Below are positions 45,081 to 57,970 of a stretch of 64,000 bases of DNA, in pieces (the stretch's first letter is position 1; each line of letters opens with the position of its first letter). The DNA is from Symsagittifera roscoffensis (lineage: Eukaryota > Xenacoelomorpha > Acoela > Convolutidae). The position numbers and the translations under genes were made by a program. The stretch spans positions 248,001-312,000 of the forward strand of contig NC_087065.1 in the NCBI RefSeq assembly GCF_963678635.1, in the 5' to 3' direction. Below the pieces are notes generated by a model. That model had not been told where the DNA came from. It searched no databases and worked only from the letters and a program-made list of their open reading frames with translations.

Positions 45081-48000
45081 CATCAGTTCATTGTAGAATC
45101 AAGCAAATGAACTCAAGAGCCCCAAAAGAGAACTATTTTAGGTAAGCATAGCTTGAGTGGAAACTATAAACAGAATCGGACACTTCACAAATCGAGTACG
45201 ATAATCGAGAAAACAAAAACGAACCAAAATCACAACTAAGCTGAATTTCATGTCTGCTATGGCAAATATTTTGTTAAAGAGAATGAGCTATAGAAGCCGT
45301 GCCTTTAAAAAGAAAAAAACCAGTGCATCCTGGAAATAAATATTGTTTAAAATTAAGCAACGAATTTTTTACATTGAAATCTTGTAATTAACAAAACATG
45401 GAACACCTGAATTAAAACAAAAACAGAACCCAGAGAAAAAGTTTTTTCTTTTTAAGTAATCGAAAGCAAGATGATTTGTAAGTCGAGCATACACATTCAA
45501 CTTATTCAAAAGTCAGTTTAAAAAATCTTTGATAGTGACAAAACATCAGTTCATTGTAGAATCAAGCAAATGAACTCAAGAGCCCCAAAAGAGAACTATT
45601 TTTGGTAAGCATAGCTTGATTGGAAACTATAAACAGAATCGGACACTTCACAAATCGAGTACGATAATCGAGAAAACAAAAACGAACCAAAATCACAACT
45701 AAGCTGAATTTCATGTCTGCTACGGCAATTATTTTGTTAAAGAGAATGAGCTATAGAAGCCGTGCCTTTAAAAAGAAAAAAACCAGCGCAACCTGGAAAT
45801 AAATATTGTTGAAAATTAAGCAACGAATTTTTTACATTGAAATCTTGTAGATAACAAAACATGGAACACCTGAATTAAAACAAAAACAGAACCTAGAGAA
45901 AAAGTTTTTTCTTTTTAAGTAATCGAAAGCAAGATGATTTGTAAGTCGAGAATACACATTCAACTTATTCAAAAGTCAGTTTAAAAAATCTTTGATAGTG
46001 ACAAAACCTCAGCTCATTGCAGAATCTGGCAATATAAATCAACAGGTCCAAAAGATGATTATTTTTGTTAAGCATAGCTTGAGTGGAAACTAGAAACAGA
46101 AACGGACAATTTGCAAATCGAGTACCAGAATCCGGAAAACAAAAACGAACCAAAATCACAACTGAGCTGAATTTTATGGCTGGTACGACAATTATTTTGT
46201 TAAGCAAAATGAGTTATAGAAGCCATGCCTTTAAAAAGAAAAAAACCAGTGCAACCTGGAAACAAATATTGTTTAAAATTAAGCAACAAAATTTTTCCAT
46301 TGAAATCTTGTAATTAACAAACCATGGAACACCTGAATAAAAACAAAAACAGAACCCAGAGAAAAAGTTATTTCTTTTTAAGTAATCGAAAGCAAGATGA
46401 TTTGTAAGTCGAGCATAAACATTCAACTTATTCAAAAGTCAGTTTAAAAAATCTTTGATAGTGACAAAACATCAGTTCATTGTAGAATCAAGCAAATGAA
46501 CTCAAGAGCCCCAAAAGAGAACTATTTTTGGTAAGCATAGCTTGAGTGGAAACTATAAACAGAATCGGACACTTCACAAATCGAGTACGATAATCGAGAA
46601 AACAAAAAAGAACCAAAATCACAACTAAGCTGAATTTCATGTCTGGTACGACAATTATTTTGTTAAAGAGAATGAGCTATAGAAGCCGTGCCTTTAAAAA
46701 GAAAAAAACCAGTGCAACCTGGAAATAAATATTGTTTAAAATTAAGCAACCATATTTTTACATTGAAATCTTGTAATTAACAAAACATGGAATACCTGAA
46801 TTAAAACAAAAACAGAACCTAGAGAAAAAGTTTTTTCTTTTTAAGTAATCGAAAGCAAGATGATTTGTAAGTCGAGAATACACATTCAACTTATTCAAAA
46901 GTCAGTTTAAAAAATCTTTGATAGTGACAAAACCTCAGTTCATTGAAGAATCAAGCAAATGAGCTCAAGAGCCCCAAAAGAGAACTATTTTTGGTAAGCA
47001 TAGCTGGAGTGGAAACTATAAACAGAATCGGACACTTCACAAATCGAGTACGATAATCGAGAAAACAAAAACGAACCAAAATCACAACTAAGCTGAATTT
47101 CATGTCTGGTACGACAATTATTTTGTTAAAGAGAATGAGCTATAGAAGCCGTGCCTTTAAAAAGAAAAAAACCAGTGCAACCTGAAATATTGTTTAAAAT
47201 TAAGCAACCATATTTTTACATTGAAATCTTGTAATTAACAAAACATGGAATACCTGAATTAAAACAAAAACAGAACCTAGAGAAAAAGTTTTTTCTTTTT
47301 AAGTAATCGAAAGCAAGATGATTTGTAAGTCGAGAATACACATTCAACTTATTCAAAAGTCAGTTTAAAAAATCTTTGATAGTGACAAAACATCAGTTCA
47401 TTGTAGAATCAAGCAAATGAACTCAAGAGCCCCAAAAGAGAACTATTTTTGGTAAGCATAGCTTGATTGGAAACTATAAACAGAATCGGACACTTCACAA
47501 ATCGAGTACGATAATCGAGAAAACAAAAACGAACCAAAATCACAACTAAGCTGAATTTCATGTCTGCTACGGCAATTATTTTGTTAAAGAGAATGAGCTA
47601 TAGAAGCCGTGCCTTTAAAAAGAAAAAAACCAGTGCAACCTGGAAATAAATATTGTTGAAAATTAAGCAACGAATTTTTCCATTGAAATCTTGTACTTAA
47701 CAAACCATGGAACACCTGAATTAAAACAAAAACATAACCCAGAGAAAAAGTTATTTCTTTTTAAGTAATCGAAAGCAAGATGATTTGTAAGTCGAGCATA
47801 CACATTCAACTTTTTCAAAAGTCAGTTTAAAAAATCTTTGATAGTGACAAAACATCAGTTCATTGTAGAATCAAGCAAATGAACTCAAGAGCCCCAAAAG
47901 AGAACTATTTTAGGTAAGCATAGCTTGAGTGGAAACTATAAACAGAATCGGACACTTCACAAATCGAGTACGATAATCGAGAAAACAAAAACGAACCAAA

Positions 48001-50170
48001 ATCACAACTAAGCTGAATTTCATGTCTGCTATGGCAACTATTTTGTTAAAGAGAATGAGCTATAGAAGCCATGCCTTTAAAAAGAAAAAAACCAGTGCAA
48101 CCTGGAAACAAATATTGTTTAAAATTAAGCAACAAAATTTTTCCATTGAAATCTTGTAATTAACAAACCATGGAACACCTGAATAAAAACAAAAACAGAA
48201 CCCAGAGAAAAAGTTATTTCTTTTTAAGTAATCGAAAGCAAGATGATTTGTAAGTCGAGCATAAACATTCAACTTATTCAAAAGTCAGTTTAAAAAATCT
48301 TTGATAGTGACAAAACATCAGTTCATTGTAGAATCAAGCAAATGAACTCAAGAGCCCCAAAAGAGAACTATTTTTGGTAAGCATAGCTTGAGTGGAAACT
48401 ATAAACAGAATCGGACACTTCACAAATCGAGTACGATAATCGAGAAAACAAAAACGAACCAAAATCACAACTAAGCTGGATTTCATGTCTGGTACGACAA
48501 TTATTTTGTTAAAGAGAATGAGCTATAGAAGCCGTGCCTTTAAAAAGAAAAAAACCAGTGCAACCTGGAAATAAATATTGTTTAAAATTAAGCAACCATA
48601 TTTTTACATTGAAATCTTGTAATTAACAAAACATGGAATACCTGAATTAAAACAAAAACAGAACCTAGAGAAAAAGTTTTTTCCTTTTAAGTAATCGAAA
48701 GCAAGATGATTTGTAAGTCGAGAATACACATTCAACTTATTCAAAAGTCAGTTTAAAAAATCTTTGATAGTGAAAAAAACCTCAGCTCATTGCAGAATCT
48801 GGCAATATAAATCAACAGGTCCAAAAGAGGATTATTTTTGTTAAGCATAGCTTGAGTGGAAACTAGAAACAGAAACGGACAATTTGCAAATCGAGTACCA
48901 GAATCCGGAAAACAAAAAAAAACAAAAATCACAACTGAGCTGAATTTTATGGCTGGTACGACAATTATTTTGTTAAACAAAATGAGTTATAGAAGCCATG
49001 CCTTTAAAAAGAAAAAAAACCAGTGCAACCTGGAAACAAATATTGTTTAAAATTAAGCAAAAAAATTTTTCCATTGAAATCTTGTAATTAACAAACCATG
49101 GAACACCTGAATAAAAACAAAAACAGAACCCAGAGAAAAAGTTATTTCTTTTTAAGTAATCGAAAGCAAGATGATTTGTAAGTCGAGCATAAACATTCAA
49201 CTTATTCAAAAGTCAGTTTAAAAAATCTTTGATAGTGACAAAACATCAGTTCATTGTAGAATCAAGCAAATGAACTCAAGAGCCCCAAAAGAGAACTATT
49301 TTTGGTAAGCATAGCTTGAGTGGAAACTATAAACAGAATCGGACACTTCACAAATCGAGTACGATAATCGAGAAAACAAAAACGAACCAAAATCACAACT
49401 AAGCTGAATTTCATGTCTGGTACGACAATTATTTTGTTAAAGAGAATGAGCTATAGAAGCCGTGCCTTTAAAAAGAAAAAAAACCAGTGCAACTTGGAAA
49501 AAAATATTGTTTAAAATTAAGCAACCATATTTTTACATTGAAATCTTGTAATTAACAAAACATGGAATACCTGAATTAAAACAAAAACAGAACCTAGAGA
49601 AAAAGTTTTTTCTTTTTAAGTAATCGAAAGCAAGATGATTTGTAAGTCGAGAATACACATTCAACTTATTCAAAAGTCAGTTTAAAAAATCTTTGATAGT
49701 GAAAAAAACCTCAGCTCATTGCAGAATCTGGCAATATAAATCAACAGGTCCAAAAGAGGATTATTTTTGTTAAGCATAGCTTGAGTGGAAACTAGAAACA
49801 GAAACGGACAATTTGCAAATCGAGTACGATAATCGAGAAAACAAAAACGAACCAAAATCACAACTAAGCTGAATTTCATGTCTGGTACGAGAATTATTTT
49901 TGTTAAAGAGAATGAGCTATAGAAGCCGTGCCTTTAAAAAGAAAAAAACCAGTGCAACCTGGAAATAAATATTGTTTAAAATTAAGCAACGAAATTTTTA
50001 CATTGAAATCTTGTACTTAACAAACCATGGAACACCTGAATTAAAACAAAAACAGAACCCAGAGAAAAAGTTTTTCCTTTTTAAGTAATCGAAAGCAAGA
50101 TGATTTGTAAGTCGAGCATATACATTCAACTTATTCAAACGTCAGTTTAAAAAATCTTTGATAGTGACAA
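45081..50170. repeat. Satellite B short-class block (458-463 bp monomers)
   Basis: Eleven units, landmark spacing about 463, 463, 463, 463, 458, 462, 463 and similar. All carry the common deletion, seen as GAATGAGCTATAGAAGCCGT. Two sub-variants alternate: one with ACGATAATCGAGAAAACAAA and GAGAACTATTTTTGGTAAGC, one with ACCAGAATCCGGAAAACAAA and AATCAACAGGTCC. Blocks about 1.85 kb (four units) apart repeat the same order, for example 46,214-46,435 and 48,060-48,281. Confidence 0.9.
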
Positions 50171-53100
50171 AACCTCAGCTCATTGCAGAATCTCCCAAAT
50201 TAATTCAAGAGCCTCAAAATAGGATTAATTTTTTAAAGCATGACTTGAGTGGAAACTAGAAAAAGAATCGGACACTTTGCAAATCGAGTACCAGAATCTA
50301 GAAAAACAAAAACGAACCAAAATCAAAACTCAGCTGAAATTTATGGCTGGTTCGACAGAAACTTTTGTTGAAGCGAATGAAAAATATGATCCAGGCATCA
50401 AACACATGAGAATAAATGGGTAATCATATATTCAGTGGTAGTGACGGAAAACATCAGCTCAATTTACAATTAACAAGCCATGCCTATAATTTATAAGAAA
50501 ACAAAGCAACCTTGAAAGAAAGAACGTTTAAAAATTAGGCAAAGAAATTTTCCACTAACAACTTGTAATTAACCAACAAACGAACACCTGAAGCAAAACA
50601 AAACAGAACTCAGAGAATAAGATACTTCGTTTTAATTAATTACAACCAAGATGATTTGTAAGTCGAGCAAACACATCAATTTATTTAAAAAAAAACTCAG
50701 TTAAGAAATCCTTGATAGTGACAAAACCTCAGTTCAATGCAGAATCTGGCCAAATAATTCAAGAGTCTGAAATTAGGATTATTTTAGGCATAACTTGAGT
50801 GAAAACCAGAAAAAGAACCGGACACTTTGCAAATCGAGTACCAGAATCCAGAAAACAAAAACGAACCAAAATCAAAACTGAGCTCAATTTTATGGCTGAT
50901 ACGACAGAAACTTTTGTTGAAGCTAATGAGAAATATGAACCAGGCATCGAAAACATGAGAATAAATGCGTAATCATATATTCAGTGTTAGTGACGAAAAA
51001 CATCATCTCAATTTACAATTAACAAGCCAAGCCTATAAGTAAAAAAAAAACAGTGCATCCTCAAAAGATCGCTTAAATTTAAGTAAAGAATTTTTGCATT
51101 ATTATCTTGTACTTAACCAACAAGCGAACACCTAAAGCAGAATAAAACAGAACTCAGAGAAAAAAGCATTTAGTTTTAATTACTCAAACCAAGATGATTT
51201 TTAGGTCGAGCAAACACACTCAACGTATACAAAACTCATTCAAAAAAACCCTTGATAGTGCCAAAACCTCCGTTCATTGCAGAGTCACGCAGATGAATTC
51301 AAGAGTCCCAAAAGAGAATTATTTTTGTTAAGCATAGCTTGAGAGGAAACTAGAAAAAGAATCGGAAACTTTGCAAATCGAGTAACAGAATCCAGAAAAC
51401 AAAATCGAACCAAAATCAAAACTTACCTGAATTATATGGCTGCTACGACACAATCTTTTGTTGAACAGAATGAGTTACAGGAACCAGGCATCAAAAACAA
51501 CAGCAAAAATGGTTAATCAATTTTCCAGTGGTAGTGACAAAAAACATCAGTTCAATTTAGAATTAAGAAGCCATGCCACTTTACAGAAAAAAAACAGTGC
51601 AATCTCGAAAGAAATAACGTTTAAAATAAATTAGGGAGTTTTCCCATTAAAATTTTAAATTTAACTAACAACAGAACACCTGAAGCAAAATGAAAACAGA
51701 ACAAAGAAGAAGAAATTTCGTTTCAATTAATCACGACCAAGATGATTTGTAAGTCGAGCAAACACATCAATTTATTCAAAGCTCAGTTAAAAAATTTTTT
51801 GATAGTGACAAAACCTCATTTCATTGCAAAATCTGGCCAAATAATTCAAGAGCCCGAAAATAGAATTATTTTAAGCATAGATTGAGTGGAAACTAGAAAA
51901 AAAAAATCGGACACTTGTAAACCGAGTACCAGAATCCAGAAAACAAAAACGAACCAAAATCAAAACTTAGCTGAATTTCATGGCTGGTACGACAAAATCT
52001 TTTGTAGAACAGAATGAGATATAGGATCCAGGCATCAAAAGCATCAAAATAAATAAGTAATCATATATTCAGTGGTAGTGACGAAAACATCAGCTCAAAT
52101 TACATTAACAAACCACGCCTACAAGTTAAAAAAAAAAAACCAGTGCAACCTCGCAAAAAAATTGTTTAAAAAGCACTAAAGAATTTTTTCTATTGAAACC
52201 ATCTAATTATTGAACACAGGAACAACTGAAGCAAAACAAAAACAGAAATCAGTGAAAAGGATACTTCGTTTTAATCAATTAAAACCAAAATGATTTGTTT
52301 ATAGAACAAACACATTCAACTTATACAAAACTCAGTTAAAAACGCCTTGATAGTGACAAAACCTCAGTTCATTGCAGAATCTGGCCAAATATTTCAAGAG
52401 CCCGAAAATAGAATTATTTTAAGCATAGATTGAGTGGAAACTAGAAAAAAAATCGGACACTTTGCAAATCGAGTACCAGAATCCAGAAAACAAAAACGAA
52501 CCAAAATCAAAACTTAGCTGAATTTTATGGCTGGTACGACAAAATCTTTTGGTAGAACAGAATGAGTAATAGGATCCAGGCATCAAAAGCATCAGAATAA
52601 ATAAATAATCATATATTCAGTGGTAGTGACGAAAACATCAGCTCAATTTACATTAACAAACCACGCCTTTAAGTTAAAAAAAACCAGTGCAACCTCGTTA
52701 AAAAAATTTAAAAAAGAACAAAAGAATTTTTTCCAGTAAAACCATCTAATTATTGAACACAGGAACAACTGAAGCAAAAAAAAACAGAACTCAGTGAAGA
52801 AGATACTTCGTTTTAATCAATCAAAACCAAAATGATTTGTTAATAGAACAAACACATTCAACTTAAACAAAATTCAGTTAAAAAGTCCTTGATAGTGACA
52901 AAACCTCAGTTCATTGCAGAATCTGGCCAAATAATTCAAGAGCCTGAAATAAGGATTATTTTAGGCATAACTTGAGTGGAAACTAGAGAAAGAACCGGAC
53001 ACTTTGCAAATCGAGCACCAGAATCCAGAAAACAAAAACGAACCAAAATCAAAACTGAGCTCAATTTTATGGCTGATACGACAGAAACTTTTGTTGAAGC

Positions 53101-55060
53101 TAATGAGTAATATGAACCAGGCATCGAAAACATGAGAATAAATGCGTAATTATATATTCAGTGTTAGTGACGAAAAACATCATCTCAATTTACAATTAAC
53201 AAGCCAAGCCTATAAGTAAAAAAAACAGTGCATCCTCAAAATATCGCTTAAAATTAAGTAAAGAATTTTTTCCATTATTAACTTGTACTTAACAAACAAG
53301 CGAACACCTAAAGCAGAATAAAACAGAACTCAGAGAAAAAAACATTTAGTTTTTATTACTCAAACCAAGATGATTTTTAGGTCGAGCAAACACACTCAAC
53401 GTATACAAAACTCATTTAAAAAAACCCTTGATAGTGCCAAAACCTCCGTTCATTGCAGAATCTGGCCAAATAATTCAAGAGCCCGAAAATAGAATTTTTT
53501 TAAGCATAGATTGAGTGGAAACTAGAAAAAAAATCGGACACTTTGCAAATCGAGTACCAGAATCCAGAAAACAAAAACGAAGCAAAATCAAAACTTAGCT
53601 GAATTTTATGCCTGGTACGACAAAATCGTTTGTAGAACAGAATGAGTAATAGGATCCAGGCATCAAAGGCATCAGAATAAATAAGTAATCATATATTCAG
53701 TGGTAGTGACGAAAACATCAGCTCAAATTACATTAACAAACCACGGCTATAAGTTAAAAAAAAACCAGTGCAACCTCGCAAAAAAAATTGTTTAAAAAGA
53801 ACTAAAGAATTTTTTCCATTAAAACCATCTAATTATTGAACATAGGAACAACTGAAGCAAAACAAAAACAGAACTCAGTGAAAAAGATACTTCGTTTTAA
53901 TCAATTAAAACCAAAATGATTTGTTTATAGAACAAACACATTCAACTTATACAAAACTCAGTTAAAAAGTCCTTGATAGTGACAAAACCTCAGTTCATTG
54001 CAGAATCTGGCCAAATAATTCAGGAGCCCGAAAATAGAATTATTTTAAGCATAGATTGAGTGGAAACTAGAAAAAAAATCGGACACTTTGCAAATCGAGT
54101 ACCAGAATCCAGAAAACAAAAACGAACCAAAATCAAAACTTAGCTGAATTTTATGGCTTGTACGACAAAATCTTTTGTAGAACAGAATGAGTAATAGGAT
54201 CCAGGCATCAAAAGCATCAGAATAAATAAGTAATCATATATTCAGTGGTAGTGACGAAAACATCAGCTCAAATTACATCAACAAACCACGCCTATAAGTT
54301 AAAAAAAAAACCAGTGCAACCTCGCAAAAAAAAATTTAAAAAAGAACTAAAAATTTTTTCCATTAAAACCATCTAATTATTGAGCACAGGAACAACTGAA
54401 GCAAAATAAAAACAGAACTCAGTGAAGAAGATACTTCGTTTTAATCAATCAAAACCAAAATGATTTGTTAATAGAACAAACACATTCAACTTAAACAAAA
54501 TTCAGTTAAAAAGTCCTTGATAGTGACAAAACCTCAGTTCATTGCAGAATCTGGCCAAATAATTCAAGAGCCTGAAATAAGGATTATTTTAAGCATAACT
54601 TGAGTGGAAACTAGAAAAAGAACCGGACACTTTGCAAATCGAGTACCAGAATCCAGAAAACAAAAACGAACCAAAATCAAAACTGAGCTCAATTTTATGG
54701 CTGATACGGTAGAAAATTCTGTTGAAGCTAATGAGTAACATGAACCAGGCATCGAAAACATGAGAATAAAAGCGTAATCATATATTCAGTGGTAGTGACG
54801 AAAACCATCATCTCAATTTACAATCATCAAGCTGAGCCTATAAGTAAAAAAAACAGTGCATCCTCGAAAGAAAAATTGTTTGAAGAAAAAGTTTAGAGTT
54901 TTTCCATTCAAATCTTGTAACTAACGAACAAAGGAACACCTGAAGCAAAAAAAGAGCTCAGACAATAAGATACTTCGTTTGAATCAATCAAAACCAAGAT
55001 GATTTGTTAATCGAGCTAACACATTCAATTGATATAAAACTCAGTTAAAAACCCTTGATA
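50171..55060. repeat. Satellite B, return to about 540-bp monomers
   Basis: Landmarks at about 50,171, 50,725, 51,269, 51,815, 52,361, 52,902, 53,444, 53,988 and 54,532. A variant with TTTTATGGCTGATACG and GAAGCTAATGAG recurs at 50,725, 52,902 and 54,532, that is at four- and three-monomer intervals. Units between them carry CATCTAATTATTGAACACAG and GATTTGTTTATAGAAC. Confidence 0.9.
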
Positions 55061-57970
55061 GTGCCAAAACCTCCGTTCATTGCAGTCAAGCAGATGAATT
55101 CAACAAACCCAAAAGAGGATTTTTTTGTTAAGCATAGCTTGAGTGGAAACTCGAAACAGAAACGGATACTTTGCAAATCGAGTACCAGAATCCGGAAAAA
55201 AACAAAAACGAACCAAAATCAAAACTAAGCTGAATTTCATTTCTGCTACGACAATTATTTTGTTAAAGAGAATGAGCTATAGAAGCCATGCCTTTAAAAA
55301 GAAAAAGACAGTGCAACCTTGAAATCTTTTGTAGAACAGAATGAGATATAGGATCCAGGCATCAAAAGCATCAGAATAAATAAGTAATCATATATTCAGT
55401 GGTAGTGACGAAAACATCAGCTCAAATTACATTAACAAACCACGCCTATAAGTTAAAAAAAAACCAATGCAACCTCGCAAAAAAAATTGTTTAAAAAGCA
55501 CTAAAGAATTTTTTCCATTGAAACCATCTAATTATTGAACACAGGAACAACTGAAGCAAAACAAAAACAGAAATCAGTGAAAAAGATACTTCGTTTTAAT
55601 CAATTAAAACCAAAATGATTTGTTTATAGAACAAACACATTCAACTTATACAAAACTCAGTTAAAAACGCCTTGATAGTGACAAAACCTCAGTTCATTGC
55701 AGAATCTGGCCAAATATTTCAAGAGCCCAAAAATAGAATTATTTTAAGCATAGATTGAGTGGAAACTAGAAAAAAAATCGGACACTTTGCAAATCGAGTA
55801 CCAGAATCCAGAAAACAAAAATGAACCAAAATCAAAACTTAGCTGACTTTTATGGCTGGTACGACAAAATCTTTAGAAAAAGAATCGGAAACTTTGCAAA
55901 TCGAGTAACAGAATTCAGAAAACAAAAACGAACCAAAATCAAAACTTAGCTGAAATATATGGCTGGTACGACACAATCTCTTGTTGGACAGAATGAGGTA
56001 CAGAAACCAGGCATCAAAAAAAAACATCAGCAGAAATGGGTAACAAATTTTCCAGTGGTAGTGACAAAAAACATCACTTCAATTTACAATTAAGAAGCCA
56101 TGCCTCTTTACAGAAAAAAAACTAGTGCAATCTCGAAAGAAATATCTTTTAAAATAAAGTAGAGAACTTTTCCCATTAAAATCTTAAAATTAACGAACAA
56201 TGGAAAACCTGAAGCAAAATGAAAACAGAACTCAGAGAATAAGATATTTCGTTTTAATTAATCACACCCAAGATAATTTGTAAGTCGAGCAAACACATTC
56301 ATGTTGTTCAAAAATCAGTTAAAAAATCCTTGATAGTGACAAAACCTCAGTTTATTGCAGAAATTGGCAAATTAATTCAAGAGCCCCAAAATAGGATTTA
56401 TTTTTAAAGCATGACTAGAGTGAAGCTGAGTGGAAACTAGAAAAAGTATCGGACACTTTGCAAATCAAGTACCTGAATCCAGAAAACAAAAACGAACCAA
56501 AATCAAAACTGAGCTGAAATTTATGGCTGGTTCGACAGAAACTTTTGTTGAAGCTAATGAATAACATGAACCAGGCATCGAAAACATCAGAAAAAAATGG
56601 TAATCAAATATTCAGAGGTAGTGACGAAAACATCATCTAAATTTACAATTAACAAAGTCAAGCCTATCAGTAAAAAAAAAACAGTGCAACCTCGAAAGAA
56701 ACATCGCTTAAAATTAAGTAAAGAATTTTTCCATTAACATCTTGTACTTAACCAAAAAATGAACACCTGAAGCAAAATAAAACAACAAAATATTTCGTTT
56801 TAATTAATCAGATCAAGATGATTTTTAAGTCGAGCAAACACACTCAAAGTATACAAAACTCAGCTAAAAACCCTTGATAGTGCCAAAACCTCCGTTCATT
56901 GTAGAATCAAGTAGATGAATTCAAGAGCCCAAAAGGAGAATTATTTTTGTTAAGCATAGCTTGAGAGGAAACTAGAAAAAGAATCGGAAACTTTGCAAAT
57001 CGAGTAACAGAATCCAGAAAACAAAAACGAACCAAAATCAAAACTTAGCTGAAATATATGGCTGGTACGACACAATCTTTGTTGGACAGAATGAGGTACA
57101 GAAACCAGGCATCAAAAAAAACATCAGCAGAAATGGGTAACAAATTTTCCAGTGGTATTGACAAAAAACATCACTTCAATTTACAATTAAGAAGCCATGC
57201 CTCTTTACAGAAAAAAAAACCAGTGCAATCTCGAAAGAAATATCGTTTAAAATAAAGTAGAGAACTTTTCCCATTAAAATCTTAAAATTAACGAACAATG
57301 GAAAACCTGAAGCAAAATAAAAACAGAACTCAGAGAATAAGATATTTCGTTTTAATTAATCACACCCAAGATAATTTGTAAGTAGAGCAAACACATTCAT
57401 GTTGTTCAAAAATCAGTTAAAAAATCCTTGATAGTGACAAAACCTCAGTTTATTGCAGAAACTGGCAAATTAAATCAAGAGCCCCAAAATAGGATTTATT
57501 TTTAAAGCATGACCTGAGTGGAAACTAGAAAAAGTATCGGACACTTTGCAAATCAAGTACCTGAATCCAGAAAACAAAAACGAACCAAAATCAAAACTGA
57601 GCTCAATTTTATGGCTGATACGACAAACTTTTGTTGAAGCTAATGAGTAAAATGAACCGGGCATTAAAAACATCAGAATAAAATGGTAATCATATAATCA
57701 GTGGTAGTGACGAAAAACTTCATCTCAATTTACAATTAACAAGCCAAGCCTATAAAAAAAACAGTGCATCCTCGAAAGAAAAACTATTTGAAAATAAAGT
57801 TAAGAGTTTTTCCATTCACATCTTGTAACTAATGAACAAAGGAACACCTGAAGCAAAAAAAACTCGGAGAATAAGATACTTCGTTTTAATCAATCAAAAC
57901 CAAGATGATTTGTTAATCGAGCTAACACATTCAATTGATACAAATCTCAGTTAAATACCCTTGATAGTGA
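55061..57970. repeat. Satellite B, rearranged zone with chimeric monomers
   Basis: Landmark spacing is irregular (about 535, 621, 659, 540, 556, 534). At about 55,323 a short-class unit (CAGTGCAACCTTGAAAT) switches to the middle of a full unit (CTTTTGTAGAACAGAATGAG). At about 55,872 ACGACAAAATCTTT is joined to AGAAAAAGAATCGGAAAC, going back about 120 bp in the monomer. Units near 55,900-56,560 and 57,000-57,640 are close copies about 1.1 kb apart (GAGGTACAGAAACCAGGCAT). Confidence 0.85.
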
